Shown in pieces: positions 33,028-39,772 of a stretch of DNA of 39,772 nt (the first letter of the stretch is position 1; the number at the start of each line of letters is the position of its first letter). The stretch comes from Fibrobacteria bacterium (GTDB taxonomy: Bacteria > Fibrobacterota > Fibrobacteria > UBA11236 > JADFYW01). The stretch is taken from the NCBI GenBank assembly GCA_015232855.1, contig JADFYW010000026.1:1-39772 (forward strand), in the 5' to 3' direction. A model generated the notes under the pieces. The model ran no database searches and had not been told where the DNA came from. It worked only from the letters and a program-made list of their open reading frames with translations. The position numbers were made by a program, and so were the translations under genes.

Positions 33028-34116
33028 TTATTGCACATTTTCTTTTATTAAAGGCAAACGAATGATGAAGCGCGTTTCTCCATTTTCAGATTCACAAGAA
33101 ATCATCCCTCCGCTGGCTACAACAATTTTTTTGGTAATTGCCAATCCAAGGCCGGTCCCCTCCCCTTCAACTTTTGTAGTAAAAAAAGGATCATAAATTT
33201 TTTCGATAATCTCTGGTGGGATACCACCCGCATTATCCCAATATTCAATCATCATCCAGTCGTCATCTGTTCTGGACAGTTTAAGTTTAATAAGCTTTTC
33301 TTCTGTACGACTTTTATGAAAGGCATCCCGGGCATTTGTGAGAAGATTGTGGATAACAGATTCCATATCCATTCTATGGCCATACACTTTTAATTCTTCT
33401 TCTTTTTCAATTTTTACCTGAATATCCCTGTTTTTTAATTGTTTATCAAGAAAAAGGAAGCTATCAGAAATAACCGCATTCATACTTACAATTTCCATGT
33501 CTTCGCCATCATCCTTCCGTGAATAGACCAATAAATGTTCAATTACCCGGTTCATTCTTTCAACACTCATTAAAATGGAATTTGAAGCCGCCTTGAGTTG
33601 ATCGAGATGCTCCATTTCCTGAAAAGAATGTATGGCCTCCTGGATATATTCTGCTTCAAGGGATATGCTCGTAAGAGGATTATTGAGTTCATGGGCAAGA
33701 CCAGCCCCCAGGGTTCCAAGAACCACCAATTTATTTGCATGCAAAAGTTGCTTTTCCATCATTACTTGCTGACTACGATCCAGACTAAACCCCATATAAC
33801 CAATTTTTTCACCGTTTTTAAAAATCGGATTTATGTTTAAGTGAATGAATACTTCTCTGCCTTCACTATCAAGATTAGTGATTTCTCCATTCCAGTTCCT
33901 GTTTGATTCTATCATCTGCCACATTTGCTGATAGACCACTTTGGGAGTTTTGGGAGAACTTATAAATCTTTGTGTTTTGCCAATAAGCTCTTCAACTGAT
34001 TCAATTTTATACAGTTTTAGGTAAGCATGATTTACATGCAACAGCTTACCATCCAAATCAGTTAAGCAAATCGCATACACAGCCTGATTAAAAGCACTGT
34101 TGATTAAAGAACTCAT
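33028..34116 (-). CDS. PAS-domain histidine kinase (NtrB-like)
   Basis: The 362-residue soluble kinase has an N-terminal PAS domain (~8-115: AICLTDLDGKLLHVNHAYLKLY, ending with a PAC-like GYMGFSLDRSQ) that probably senses a cytoplasmic signal. A HisKA domain follows, with LAHELNNPLTS (His142). The HATPase has all boxes intact: NLLTNARDAF, WDNAGG, YDPFFTTK and EGTGLGL. No membrane helix is present. It is divergent from an NtrC-type regulator, its most likely partner. AAAGGA lies 9 bases before the ATG and falls inside the repeated element TTGGCAAAGG shared with that regulator. The ligand of the PAS domain is unknown. Confidence 0.92.
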   Translation of the reverse strand: MSSLINSAFNQAVYAICLTDLDGKLLHVNHAYLKLYKIESVEELIGKTQRFISSPKTPKVVYQQMWQMIESNRNWNGEITNLDSEGREVFIHLNINPIFKNGEKIGYMGFSLDRSQQVMMEKQLLHANKLVVLGTLGAGLAHELNNPLTSISLEAEYIQEAIHSFQEMEHLDQLKAASNSILMSVERMNRVIEHLLVYSRKDDGEDMEIVSMNAVISDSFLFLDKQLKNRDIQVKIEKEEELKVYGHRMDMESVIHNLLTNARDAFHKSRTEEKLIKLKLSRTDDDWMMIEYWDNAGGIPPEIIEKIYDPFFTTKVEGEGTGLGLAITKKIVVASGGMISCESENGETRFIIRLPLIKENVQ

Positions 34117-34282
34117 ATTTATTAATCCTTTGCCAAAATCACATTCACTTTGCCAAAATCACTTTTCCCTTGTCAAATTGACAAACATATATAAAAAAAT
34201 ATAAATATCATTAAATTCTGTAGTAAAAAAATAAGAAATATTATTAGGCATCTCATAATATCTTGGCAAAGGCAGCTGTCAT
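34117..34282. promoter_or_regulatory. mirrored control region of the PAS kinase / NtrC-type regulator pair
   Basis: TTGGCAAAGG stands exactly 10 bases before both divergent start codons: at 34127-34136 on the minus strand for the kinase and at 34263-34272 on the plus strand for the regulator. A 15-base direct repeat CTTTGCCAAAATCAC occurs at 34128-34142 and 34148-34162, a 20-base period. A perfect palindrome TTGTCAA-A-TTGACAA lies at 34170-34184. The AAAGG within each near copy can serve as Shine-Dalgarno, so binding or structure there could control both genes together. Confidence 0.7.
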
Positions 34283-35626
34283 ATGAAACATAAAATATTA
34301 CTCGTTGATGATGAAAAGAGTATTCTGGACGCACTCTCCCGTGCTTTAAGCGGAGTCGATTGTAAAATATTGACAGCTTTGGACGGTCTGAATGCACTTC
34401 AAGTGATTCGTAAAACATCTCCTGAAATTGTGATTACAGACCTGCGTATGCCGAAAATGAACGGCATTCAACTCTTGGAAAAGATTAAAGAGATTAACGA
34501 TTCCATACAGATTATTGTGATTACCGGTCATGGAACTATTGAAGACGCGGTTAATGCAATGAAAAAAGGCGCATATGATTTTATTACCAAGCCTTTTAAA
34601 AAGCAGCAGATTGTAGCGGTAGTACAACGGGCAATGGAAAAGGCCCTTTTATTACAGGAAAACATCAATCTCAAACAAAAGCTCAAAAAAAGCAGAAAAA
34701 ATGATTTTGAGTGGGTTAAAAGTCGTGAATTTAAAGAACTGCTGGAAAGGAGTGCCCAGGCAGCAAAATCTGATGCGACAATACTCATATTAGGCGGAGC
34801 AGGAACAGGAAAGGGAGTTCTGGCCAACTACATTTATGACAATTCTACACGTAGTGAAGAAGCTCTTATTAAAATAAATTGCGCAACGATACCCGATGAT
34901 TTGCTGGAAGCAGAACTCTTTGGTTATAAAGAAGGAGCCTTTTCCGGAGCAGTCCAGGACAGAATAGGAAAATTTCAAGAAGCACATAAAGGCACTATAT
35001 TTTTAGATGAAATTGCCGAAATCCCCCCTGCAATCCAGTCAAAATTGCTTAGCGTATTACAGGATGGAGAAATTAACCCTATAGGTGGCCGGGCAGAAAA
35101 GGTAGATGTTCGAATTGTTGCCGCTACCCGTAAAAACCTGCGTGTTTTAGTTGAAGAAGGAAAATTCAGAGAAGATTTATTTTATCGTCTGAATGTAATT
35201 CCCATTACGATATCCCCTCTACGCGACAGACCTGAGGATCTTACCTCCCTCTTTTCGTTCTTCCTTCAAAAATATTGTAAAAAGAACAAAAGAGAGAATT
35301 TGACTGTGAGCGCAGATGCTTTGGGCCTTATTGAAGATTATAAATGGCCAGGAAATATACGGGAACTTGAAAACGCTGTTGAACGAGCAGTCATTCTTTG
35401 CAGAGGACACCAAATCACTCCCGAAGATCTTCCTCCAGAGCTCAGTAATTCATCAGGATCCAGCCTATTGCTCAATTTTGGGAGAGGTATGACCATGAAT
35501 GAAATTGAAAAATTTGTAATTGAGTCAACCCTTAAGCGCTTTAACGGTGATAAAAACCGCACCGCAGAAACCTTAGGCATCAGTATGCGTACTGTTTATC
35601 GAAAACTGGACGGCTACGCCAAGTAA
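34283..35626 (+). CDS. NtrC-family sigma-54-dependent response regulator
   Basis: The 447-residue protein has three domains. The receiver (~1-120) has the acidic pair VDDE and Asp53 in ITDLRMPKMNG as phosphorylation site. The AAA+ domain (~150-375) has Walker A GGAGTGKG (usual form GESGTGKE), GAFSGA as the sigma-54 contact loop (usual GAFTGA), Walker B GTIFLDEIAEI and FREDLFYRLNVIPI with the arginine fingers. The C-terminal Fis-type HTH (~405-447) ends NRTAETLGISMRTVYRKL. It should activate sigma-54 promoters when phosphorylated by a kinase, probably the divergent PAS kinase. Targets in this window are not evident. The Thr-to-Ser change in the sigma loop is conservative; the Walker A changes are less common. 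Confidence 0.92.
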   Translation: MKHKILLVDDEKSILDALSRALSGVDCKILTALDGLNALQVIRKTSPEIVITDLRMPKMNGIQLLEKIKEINDSIQIIVITGHGTIEDAVNAMKKGAYDFITKPFKKQQIVAVVQRAMEKALLLQENINLKQKLKKSRKNDFEWVKSREFKELLERSAQAAKSDATILILGGAGTGKGVLANYIYDNSTRSEEALIKINCATIPDDLLEAELFGYKEGAFSGAVQDRIGKFQEAHKGTIFLDEIAEIPPAIQSKLLSVLQDGEINPIGGRAEKVDVRIVAATRKNLRVLVEEGKFREDLFYRLNVIPITISPLRDRPEDLTSLFSFFLQKYCKKNKRENLTVSADALGLIEDYKWPGNIRELENAVERAVILCRGHQITPEDLPPELSNSSGSSLLLNFGRGMTMNEIEKFVIESTLKRFNGDKNRTAETLGISMRTVYRKLDGYAK

Positions 35627-35776
35627 CAAAAAAAGAATCTTTATTCCGGTTTCCAGCATATTTCAAACAAGATAAATCAGGAAAATCACTTTTGGTTTTA
35701 AAAGACTATATTTTTATATCCTGAAATCTTTTAGTATTTTGAAACATTTTTATTATTATTCCTTTCTTTCCCAATT

Positions 35777-37627
35777 ATGACAAAAACAAAAACCAGTCCA
35801 CATAAATTTCATATACCTGTAATGGGTACGGGGCATTCTCTCGATACACCAATACGAGTTGCTCCCTATGGTATTTCATCGGTTATTTCTCTGGTAGATG
35901 ATTTATTACTTGAAGACGTGCGACAATATTACTCTGAAAAATATGAGTTAAATTACACTCCCATTCCCAGAAATGAAGATGATGGCAGAGCAAAAAGAGT
36001 TACCGCTTATCTGAACATGGTTAATGAAATCGTTTCTCTTCGATTTGAAGCAATCCGGAAACTCCCGTTTCATCAGGATAACGAAAAAAAGACCTACTTC
36101 GAACTCTTACCTGATGATTCTCTCCTTAAAAAAGAATACTTAGAATTCATAAATTTTCCGGCATGTAATCCCCATACCCACCGTTTAAATCTCGAAACCA
36201 GATTAAACGAGCAAATGGTACCAGGTTCTATTGATGTTAACATCATGGTAAAACTGGACCGACTTAATTTCAAAGATGGGAAACCACTTGACGATATTTT
36301 CAGTGATGCTAAAGTCGCACTAAAAGGTTATGCAAATAGCAGTCTTCACTCATCCTTAATCTTGTCTGCGGGTATAAACCAAAAACTTTTTTCTTACATG
36401 ACCAACTTTCCTGATTTTTACCGTGATAAAAGCGGCTATATCAAGAAAAAAATCATCTTAAAAGTAAGCGACTATCGTTCTACCCTCACCCAGGGGAAGT
36501 TTCTCGCAAGAAAAGGCCTGGAAGTTCACGAATTCAGAATTGAATCAGGTTTAAACTGTGGAGGACATGCTTTCCCTTCCAACGGTTATCTGTTACCAGC
36601 CCTCCTTCAAGAGTTTAAAGAAAATCGACATAATCTTTCTGAAGCATTTAAGCCTTTAGTAAAAAAATACTACAAAAATGCGGGTCTCACCTACCCCGAA
36701 ATAAATACAGATAAGCAACCCCTGCTTACCGTACAAGGTGGTATTGGCAATAATGCCGAAGTACGAAGACTTATGGGCTATTTTGGAATGGACGCGACAG
36801 GCTGGGCTTCACCTTTTCTTTTAGTGCCAGAAGCCACCTGTATGGATGACACAACTCGTACCCTGCTTAAAAATGCAGGCGAGAGTGATTTTTATTTGAG
36901 TGATGTATCTCCACTTGGCGTACCTTTCAATAACATCAGAAATTCCGGTACCGATATCTGGACTAAAAGTCGTGCTGCGGCAGGGAAACCAGGTTCCCCC
37001 TGTCGAAAAGGGTTCTTAGCCTCCAACACAGAGTTCTCAGGTAAACCATTATGTATAGCTGCCAGTGCCTATCAAAAGAAAAAGCTTGCAGAGCTGGCCT
37101 CAAAGAATTTACCAGAAGAAGAAACACAAAAAGCCAAAGAGGCCATAGAGGTCAAATCCTGTATTTGTGATCAACTTGGCAATAGTATTCTTATTGGTCT
37201 TGGTCTGGTTGAAGAAAAAAACGCTCCCCAGTGTATCTGTCCTGGTCCCAATCTGGCCTGGTTCAATCGTACATATTCTTTAAAAGAAATGGTTGACCAT
37301 ATATACGGGCGTGGTGAGGAAATAATCCCACCTGAGCGCATCCATATGTTTGCCAAAGAAATTCTCATGTATATCGACCATTATGAAAACTTGGTGAATG
37401 ATTGCACTTATGAGCCTTCCAAAATAAAAACACTCACTGCATTTAAATCAAATTTGGAAGCCGGTATCGCCATTTGTCTTTCTATTGCCAAAGAAAAGCC
37501 CTATCCTCACGAAAATCTTCAATCCATCCCAGACTGCGTCTCTCGTGAACGGGCTCGGTTAGACCGTATTCATACTCGTTTCGAGGAAAAATCCGAAGCG
37601 GCGCTCAATAATACAAATAAAAACTGA
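35777..37627 (+). CDS. uncharacterised 616-residue protein with flavin/TIM-barrel-like site and CxC pairs
   Basis: I do not recognise a characterised family. The protein has no signal peptide or membrane helix, so it is cytoplasmic. LTVQGGIGNNAEVRRLMGYFGMDATGWASPFLLVPEAT (318-353) looks like the phosphate-binding strand-loop-helix of FMN-dependent TIM-barrel enzymes such as nitronate monooxygenases, where GGIG and a later G/A-S stretch hold FMN phosphate. An earlier NCGGHAFP (260-267) fits a barrel active-site loop. The C-terminal part has two CxC pairs (462/464 and 486/488) and Cys409 and Cys426, a pattern compatible with an iron-sulfur cluster or zinc site. It stands alone on its strand, between the regulator and a convergent membrane cluster. 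Confidence 0.6.
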   Translation: MTKTKTSPHKFHIPVMGTGHSLDTPIRVAPYGISSVISLVDDLLLEDVRQYYSEKYELNYTPIPRNEDDGRAKRVTAYLNMVNEIVSLRFEAIRKLPFHQDNEKKTYFELLPDDSLLKKEYLEFINFPACNPHTHRLNLETRLNEQMVPGSIDVNIMVKLDRLNFKDGKPLDDIFSDAKVALKGYANSSLHSSLILSAGINQKLFSYMTNFPDFYRDKSGYIKKKIILKVSDYRSTLTQGKFLARKGLEVHEFRIESGLNCGGHAFPSNGYLLPALLQEFKENRHNLSEAFKPLVKKYYKNAGLTYPEINTDKQPLLTVQGGIGNNAEVRRLMGYFGMDATGWASPFLLVPEATCMDDTTRTLLKNAGESDFYLSDVSPLGVPFNNIRNSGTDIWTKSRAAAGKPGSPCRKGFLASNTEFSGKPLCIAASAYQKKKLAELASKNLPEEETQKAKEAIEVKSCICDQLGNSILIGLGLVEEKNAPQCICPGPNLAWFNRTYSLKEMVDHIYGRGEEIIPPERIHMFAKEILMYIDHYENLVNDCTYEPSKIKTLTAFKSNLEAGIAICLSIAKEKPYPHENLQSIPDCVSRERARLDRIHTRFEEKSEAALNNTNKN

Positions 37628-37635
37628 GAAGTTTA

Positions 37636-38778
37636 TTAAGACAATAGTTCTTTTTTGAACCTATTGATAAACGGTTCCAGCAGGCCGCTGAATTCTTTTT
37701 TCAAGAGACGACGAAAAAAGTCTTTGCCCAGTGAAATTGCAACCCCAAAAATAGAAGGGAGCAAGGGCATTGCGAGGATAAACCCCCGTACATACAAATT
37801 TTGACCGAATCGCTTCATATTAAGCAGCCTAAAACAAGCCCCTATCCACTGACCACATAAAATGATACTCGAGATCCGCAAAGAATGAAGGATAAAACCT
37901 TCAAAACCTTCTTTTGTTATCCAATCCCGGTAAATAAAAAAACCTTCGGTTTGAAACAGGTGCAACCAGGCCAGATAAAAATAAAAGGGCCAGGCATATA
38001 TAAGGATTTTGATTTTTCCAAAACGAGACAAAATTAATATTAGTACAAAAACAATTGCTTGAAACCAGATTTGCTGTATTAAAAACACGGTAATAAATAA
38101 TAACATCGGAACTGCAAATTGCAGAAATACCGGAAGATTTCCAGGTAAGAGACTTCTAAAGGGATTAGGTGTAGGTAATGTTACTTTATTCTTTTTTTGT
38201 TCAGATTTTTCAACACCATCGTTCAAATTTTCAGTGTCTCCAGAGAACATTCTTTCTAAAGTCCCCCTGCTTTTATACACAAGAAACGCAATCAGGCTGC
38301 CTGATAAGATGGACCAAATGAGTACCGGCCCCAATTGAAAATAAAAACCACTATGCCTGATAAAAATAAGCTCTACGGTATACAACTGTACAAGATTAAA
38401 ACAGACCGCCAACAACGTACTGAGTCCCAGTAATCCGATAATATCCCGATTAAACAGCCATACCAACAAATTCCCTGCCAGTAACAAAGTAAAACAGCCG
38501 GCAATGGAGCTGATTATAAACGAAGAGAACATTTGTCCGCCATACAACAAGGCGAGCACATTTCTACAAAGAAATAATATAGTAGCGTTAAAGGCCCCAA
38601 AACGGATGAGAAAAGGTAAAATAACCAGATAGGCAAGCCCCAGGCGTAACCAGGGGAATATGGGAATACGAGGAACAAGCACTTCGGCTATCTGGAGCGC
38701 TGACGCAAGAAGCAGGCATAAAGCAAAAACCTCAGCACTGAGTCCTGTTTTGCTTTTTACTTCAAAAGGTAATTGCAT
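37636..38778 (-). CDS. Gx transporter family protein (Hpre_diP_synt_I type) with extra C-terminal membrane domain
   Basis: The 380-residue membrane protein has an N-terminal half (~10-170) matching the heptaprenyl-diphosphate-synthase-component-I / Gx transporter family (SALQIAEVLVP, PWLRLGLAYLVILP and a run of glycine-rich helices). This family resembles the S-components of ECF importers. A charged linker (~172-200) leads to a second membrane half (~208-365), not part of that family: its end (RGFILAMPLLPSIFGVAISLGKDFFRRLL) looks like the last segments of ECF T-components. A fused S-T importer is possible but unproven. It overlaps the NusG-domain-II gene by 17 bases and is the last of the apbE cluster. 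AAGGA precedes the ATG. Confidence 0.68.
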   Translation of the reverse strand: MQLPFEVKSKTGLSAEVFALCLLLASALQIAEVLVPRIPIFPWLRLGLAYLVILPFLIRFGAFNATILFLCRNVLALLYGGQMFSSFIISSIAGCFTLLLAGNLLVWLFNRDIIGLLGLSTLLAVCFNLVQLYTVELIFIRHSGFYFQLGPVLIWSILSGSLIAFLVYKSRGTLERMFSGDTENLNDGVEKSEQKKNKVTLPTPNPFRSLLPGNLPVFLQFAVPMLLFITVFLIQQIWFQAIVFVLILILSRFGKIKILIYAWPFYFYLAWLHLFQTEGFFIYRDWITKEGFEGFILHSLRISSIILCGQWIGACFRLLNMKRFGQNLYVRGFILAMPLLPSIFGVAISLGKDFFRRLLKKEFSGLLEPFINRFKKELLS

Positions 38779-39148
38779 CCAGACTATCCTTGTTTAAACT
38801 CCCCGTTCCTGTTATTTGAATCAATAAACCAGAAGGCGCACATATTATCTTTTCGCGAGTGTTGGAAATGGCTCCATGCTTTACGCAAATTTTATGTTTA
38901 CATGGCGCATGGAGTATTCTTATTTCCCCCTCACCATACAGAACATGTATGTCTCCCTTCTTAGAAGGCAAGATAAACTTTTTTTCATCTCCATTAAGAG
39001 ATAAACGGGATACCAGTTTAGCTTTAATAAAAATTTCTGCCTGAAAGCCTTTTTCACGGGTAAAAAACGTAAGGGACCAAACAGAAACCACCAGTATGAG
39101 CACTATGATGATACTATCTAAAGGTTTAAAAAATGGCAGTTTTTTCAT
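38762..39148 (-). CDS. NusG domain II-containing membrane-anchored protein
   Basis: The ATG at 39148 is chosen because the protein then starts MKKLPFFKPLDSIIIVLILVV, a basic N-terminus plus one anchor helix; an upstream start would overlap apbE by 56 bases. The 128-residue product has a short extracytoplasmic domain of NusG_II type, with the pattern RILHAPCKHKICVKHGAIS and IICAPSGLLIQI carrying three cysteines. Proteins of this type commonly sit beside Gx transporters and apbE in anaerobes, often near Rnf genes, and are thought to be accessory to flavin-based electron transfer. It lies 16 bases after apbE and overlaps the transporter gene by 17. Confidence 0.85.
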   Translation of the reverse strand: MKKLPFFKPLDSIIIVLILVVSVWSLTFFTREKGFQAEIFIKAKLVSRLSLNGDEKKFILPSKKGDIHVLYGEGEIRILHAPCKHKICVKHGAISNTREKIICAPSGLLIQITGTGSLNKDSLDAITF

Positions 39149-39164
39149 TAAAACAAACCCGTTC

Positions 39165-39772
39165 TCACGGTCCACATAACCTAATATCTGCATCCAGCTC
39201 CAGAAGACCGGCCAGTCCATCTGTCATTATAGCGCAAAGCCCCGTATCAGTCTCTTTTAGCCATACCGCGTCTACCTGGTAATAATCACGAAGGGAGCGG
39301 CTGGCTAATGGACCAAGGACAAATAGGGATGTGGATAAGGCATCAGAAACCATCCCTGCACGGGCCAGTACCGTAACAGAGCAATACTCCCTGGCAGGAT
39401 AACCATTTCGAGGATCAAAAATATGGTGATAACGTTTTCCATCCCGTATAAAGAACCTTTCATAATCTCCAGAGGTTGATATATTAAATCCCCCAGGAGC
39501 GCTTATCACACCTGCGAGCACCCCCTTTGCTCTGGGATGCATAACACCAACCCTCCATAACCCTTCTGGTTTGGTGCCAGCTACCCGTACCTCTCCTCCA
39601 ACCATAATCATGTGATCCGGGAAACCAAGTGAATCGAGTATCCGGGAAAAGCGATCAGCCGTATACCCCTTAACTACCGCACCCAAATCAAGTAATACAT
39701 CTTTACCTTGAATGACCACCCGCCCCGAATCCAATAACATCACAGGTAATAAAATGCTATCAGTGGCGGATT
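39165..39772 (-). CDS. apbE: FAD:protein FMN transferase ApbE, 5'-truncated by window edge
   Basis: The frame stays open to the last base, so the N-terminus lies beyond the window. The ~200 residues present show ApbE signatures: LLDLGAVVKGYTADR, MVGGEVRVAGTKPEG, GGFNISTSGDYERFF and HHIFDPRNGYPA. The Asp and following Gly are in the magnesium/FAD site, and MVSDALSTSLFVLG is near the C-terminus. ApbE covalently attaches FMN from FAD to Thr or Ser of target flavoproteins such as Rnf and Nqr subunits, on the periplasmic side. It leads the cluster with the NusG_II protein and the Gx transporter. The internal GTG/ATG near 39743 is not the true start. Confidence 0.93.
   Translation of the reverse strand, partial: SATDSILLPVMLLDSGRVVIQGKDVLLDLGAVVKGYTADRFSRILDSLGFPDHMIMVGGEVRVAGTKPEGLWRVGVMHPRAKGVLAGVISAPGGFNISTSGDYERFFIRDGKRYHHIFDPRNGYPAREYCSVTVLARAGMVSDALSTSLFVLGPLASRSLRDYYQVDAVWLKETDTGLCAIMTDGLAGLLELDADIRLCGP

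Noticed and set aside
34117..34282. Sigma-54 promoter suggested by TTGGCA in the kinase/regulator gap
   Set aside because: No copy has the -12 TTGC/GC element at the required spacing, and the copies lie too close to the start codons.
39149..39220. Upstream start of the NusG-domain-II protein
   Set aside because: It would overlap apbE by 56 bases and put 24 non-family residues before the basic N-terminus and anchor helix.

Overview
The window reads as a chromosomal segment of a Fibrobacterota bacterium, most likely from the motile, free-living Chitinispirillia/Chitinivibrionia side rather than the genus Fibrobacter. The lineage markers are a TIGR02147-type protein (a family expanded in Fibrobacter), a giant lipoprotein ending in a FISUMP domain (Fibrobacter succinogenes major paralogous domain), secreted enzymes with T9SS-like C-terminal tails, and a flagellin with a textbook sigma-28 promoter. 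The DNA is moderately AT-rich, coding density is high, and there is no phage, IS transposase, CRISPR array or rRNA. The phylum assignment is an inference from protein families, not from a marker tree.

Region 1 (1-7433, plus strand) is a surface and secretion block. It holds the end of a TIGR02147 regulator-like gene, a LamG lipoprotein one base downstream, a secreted nucleoside-hydrolase-like protein, and then two tandem paralogous serine hydrolases (SxxK / Tyr-Asn / HxG) that each carry a DNRLRE-like domain and a T9SS-type sorting tail. A strong terminator closes the block. Region 2 (7601-11890, minus) is a single ~1430-residue lipoprotein built of Ig-like modules and ending in FISUMP.

Region 3 (12132-18407) is metabolism: an aminotransferase, L-2-hydroxyglutarate dehydrogenase/oxidase (LhgO-like), glutamine synthetase I, and a CoA-disulfide reductase-rhodanese fusion. 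Two intergenic gaps here hold copies of a GC-rich CGCAAAG/CACAGAG-type repeat, one of them hairpin-rich and ending at the lhgO start codon. Region 4 (18448-22776, minus) looks like one operon: two DUF5683-like envelope proteins, a PF09818-type ABC ATPase and a small membrane protein.

Region 5 (22862-25965, minus) holds dapB, the rpsF-rpsR-rplI ribosomal operon with a candidate S6:S18 leader, and an outer-membrane-like protein. Region 6 (26072-29923) holds a GT4 glycosyltransferase, tRNA-Leu(UAA), a DUF4031 protein, and the bacillithiol genes bshB-bshA. With the CoA-disulfide reductase these suggest a bacillithiol/CoA thiol redox economy.

Region 7 (30164-35626) is motility and signalling: flagellin, a soluble hybrid kinase whose ATP-binding G1 box is degenerate, and a PAS histidine kinase divergent from an NtrC-type regulator. 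Their shared 166-bp promoter region carries the element TTGGCAAAGG exactly 10 bases before both start codons, plus a further copy and a perfect palindrome. Region 8 (35777-39772) holds a 616-residue uncharacterised cysteine-rich protein with a flavin/TIM-barrel-like phosphate-binding signature, then a minus-strand apbE / NusG-domain-II / Gx-transporter cluster in which the transporter has an extra C-terminal membrane half.

The strongest leads for something undescribed are the mirrored operator of the two-component pair, the 616-residue orphan enzyme, the hybrid kinase with a damaged nucleotide pocket, the nested intergenic repeat, and the DUF5683-ATPase operon.
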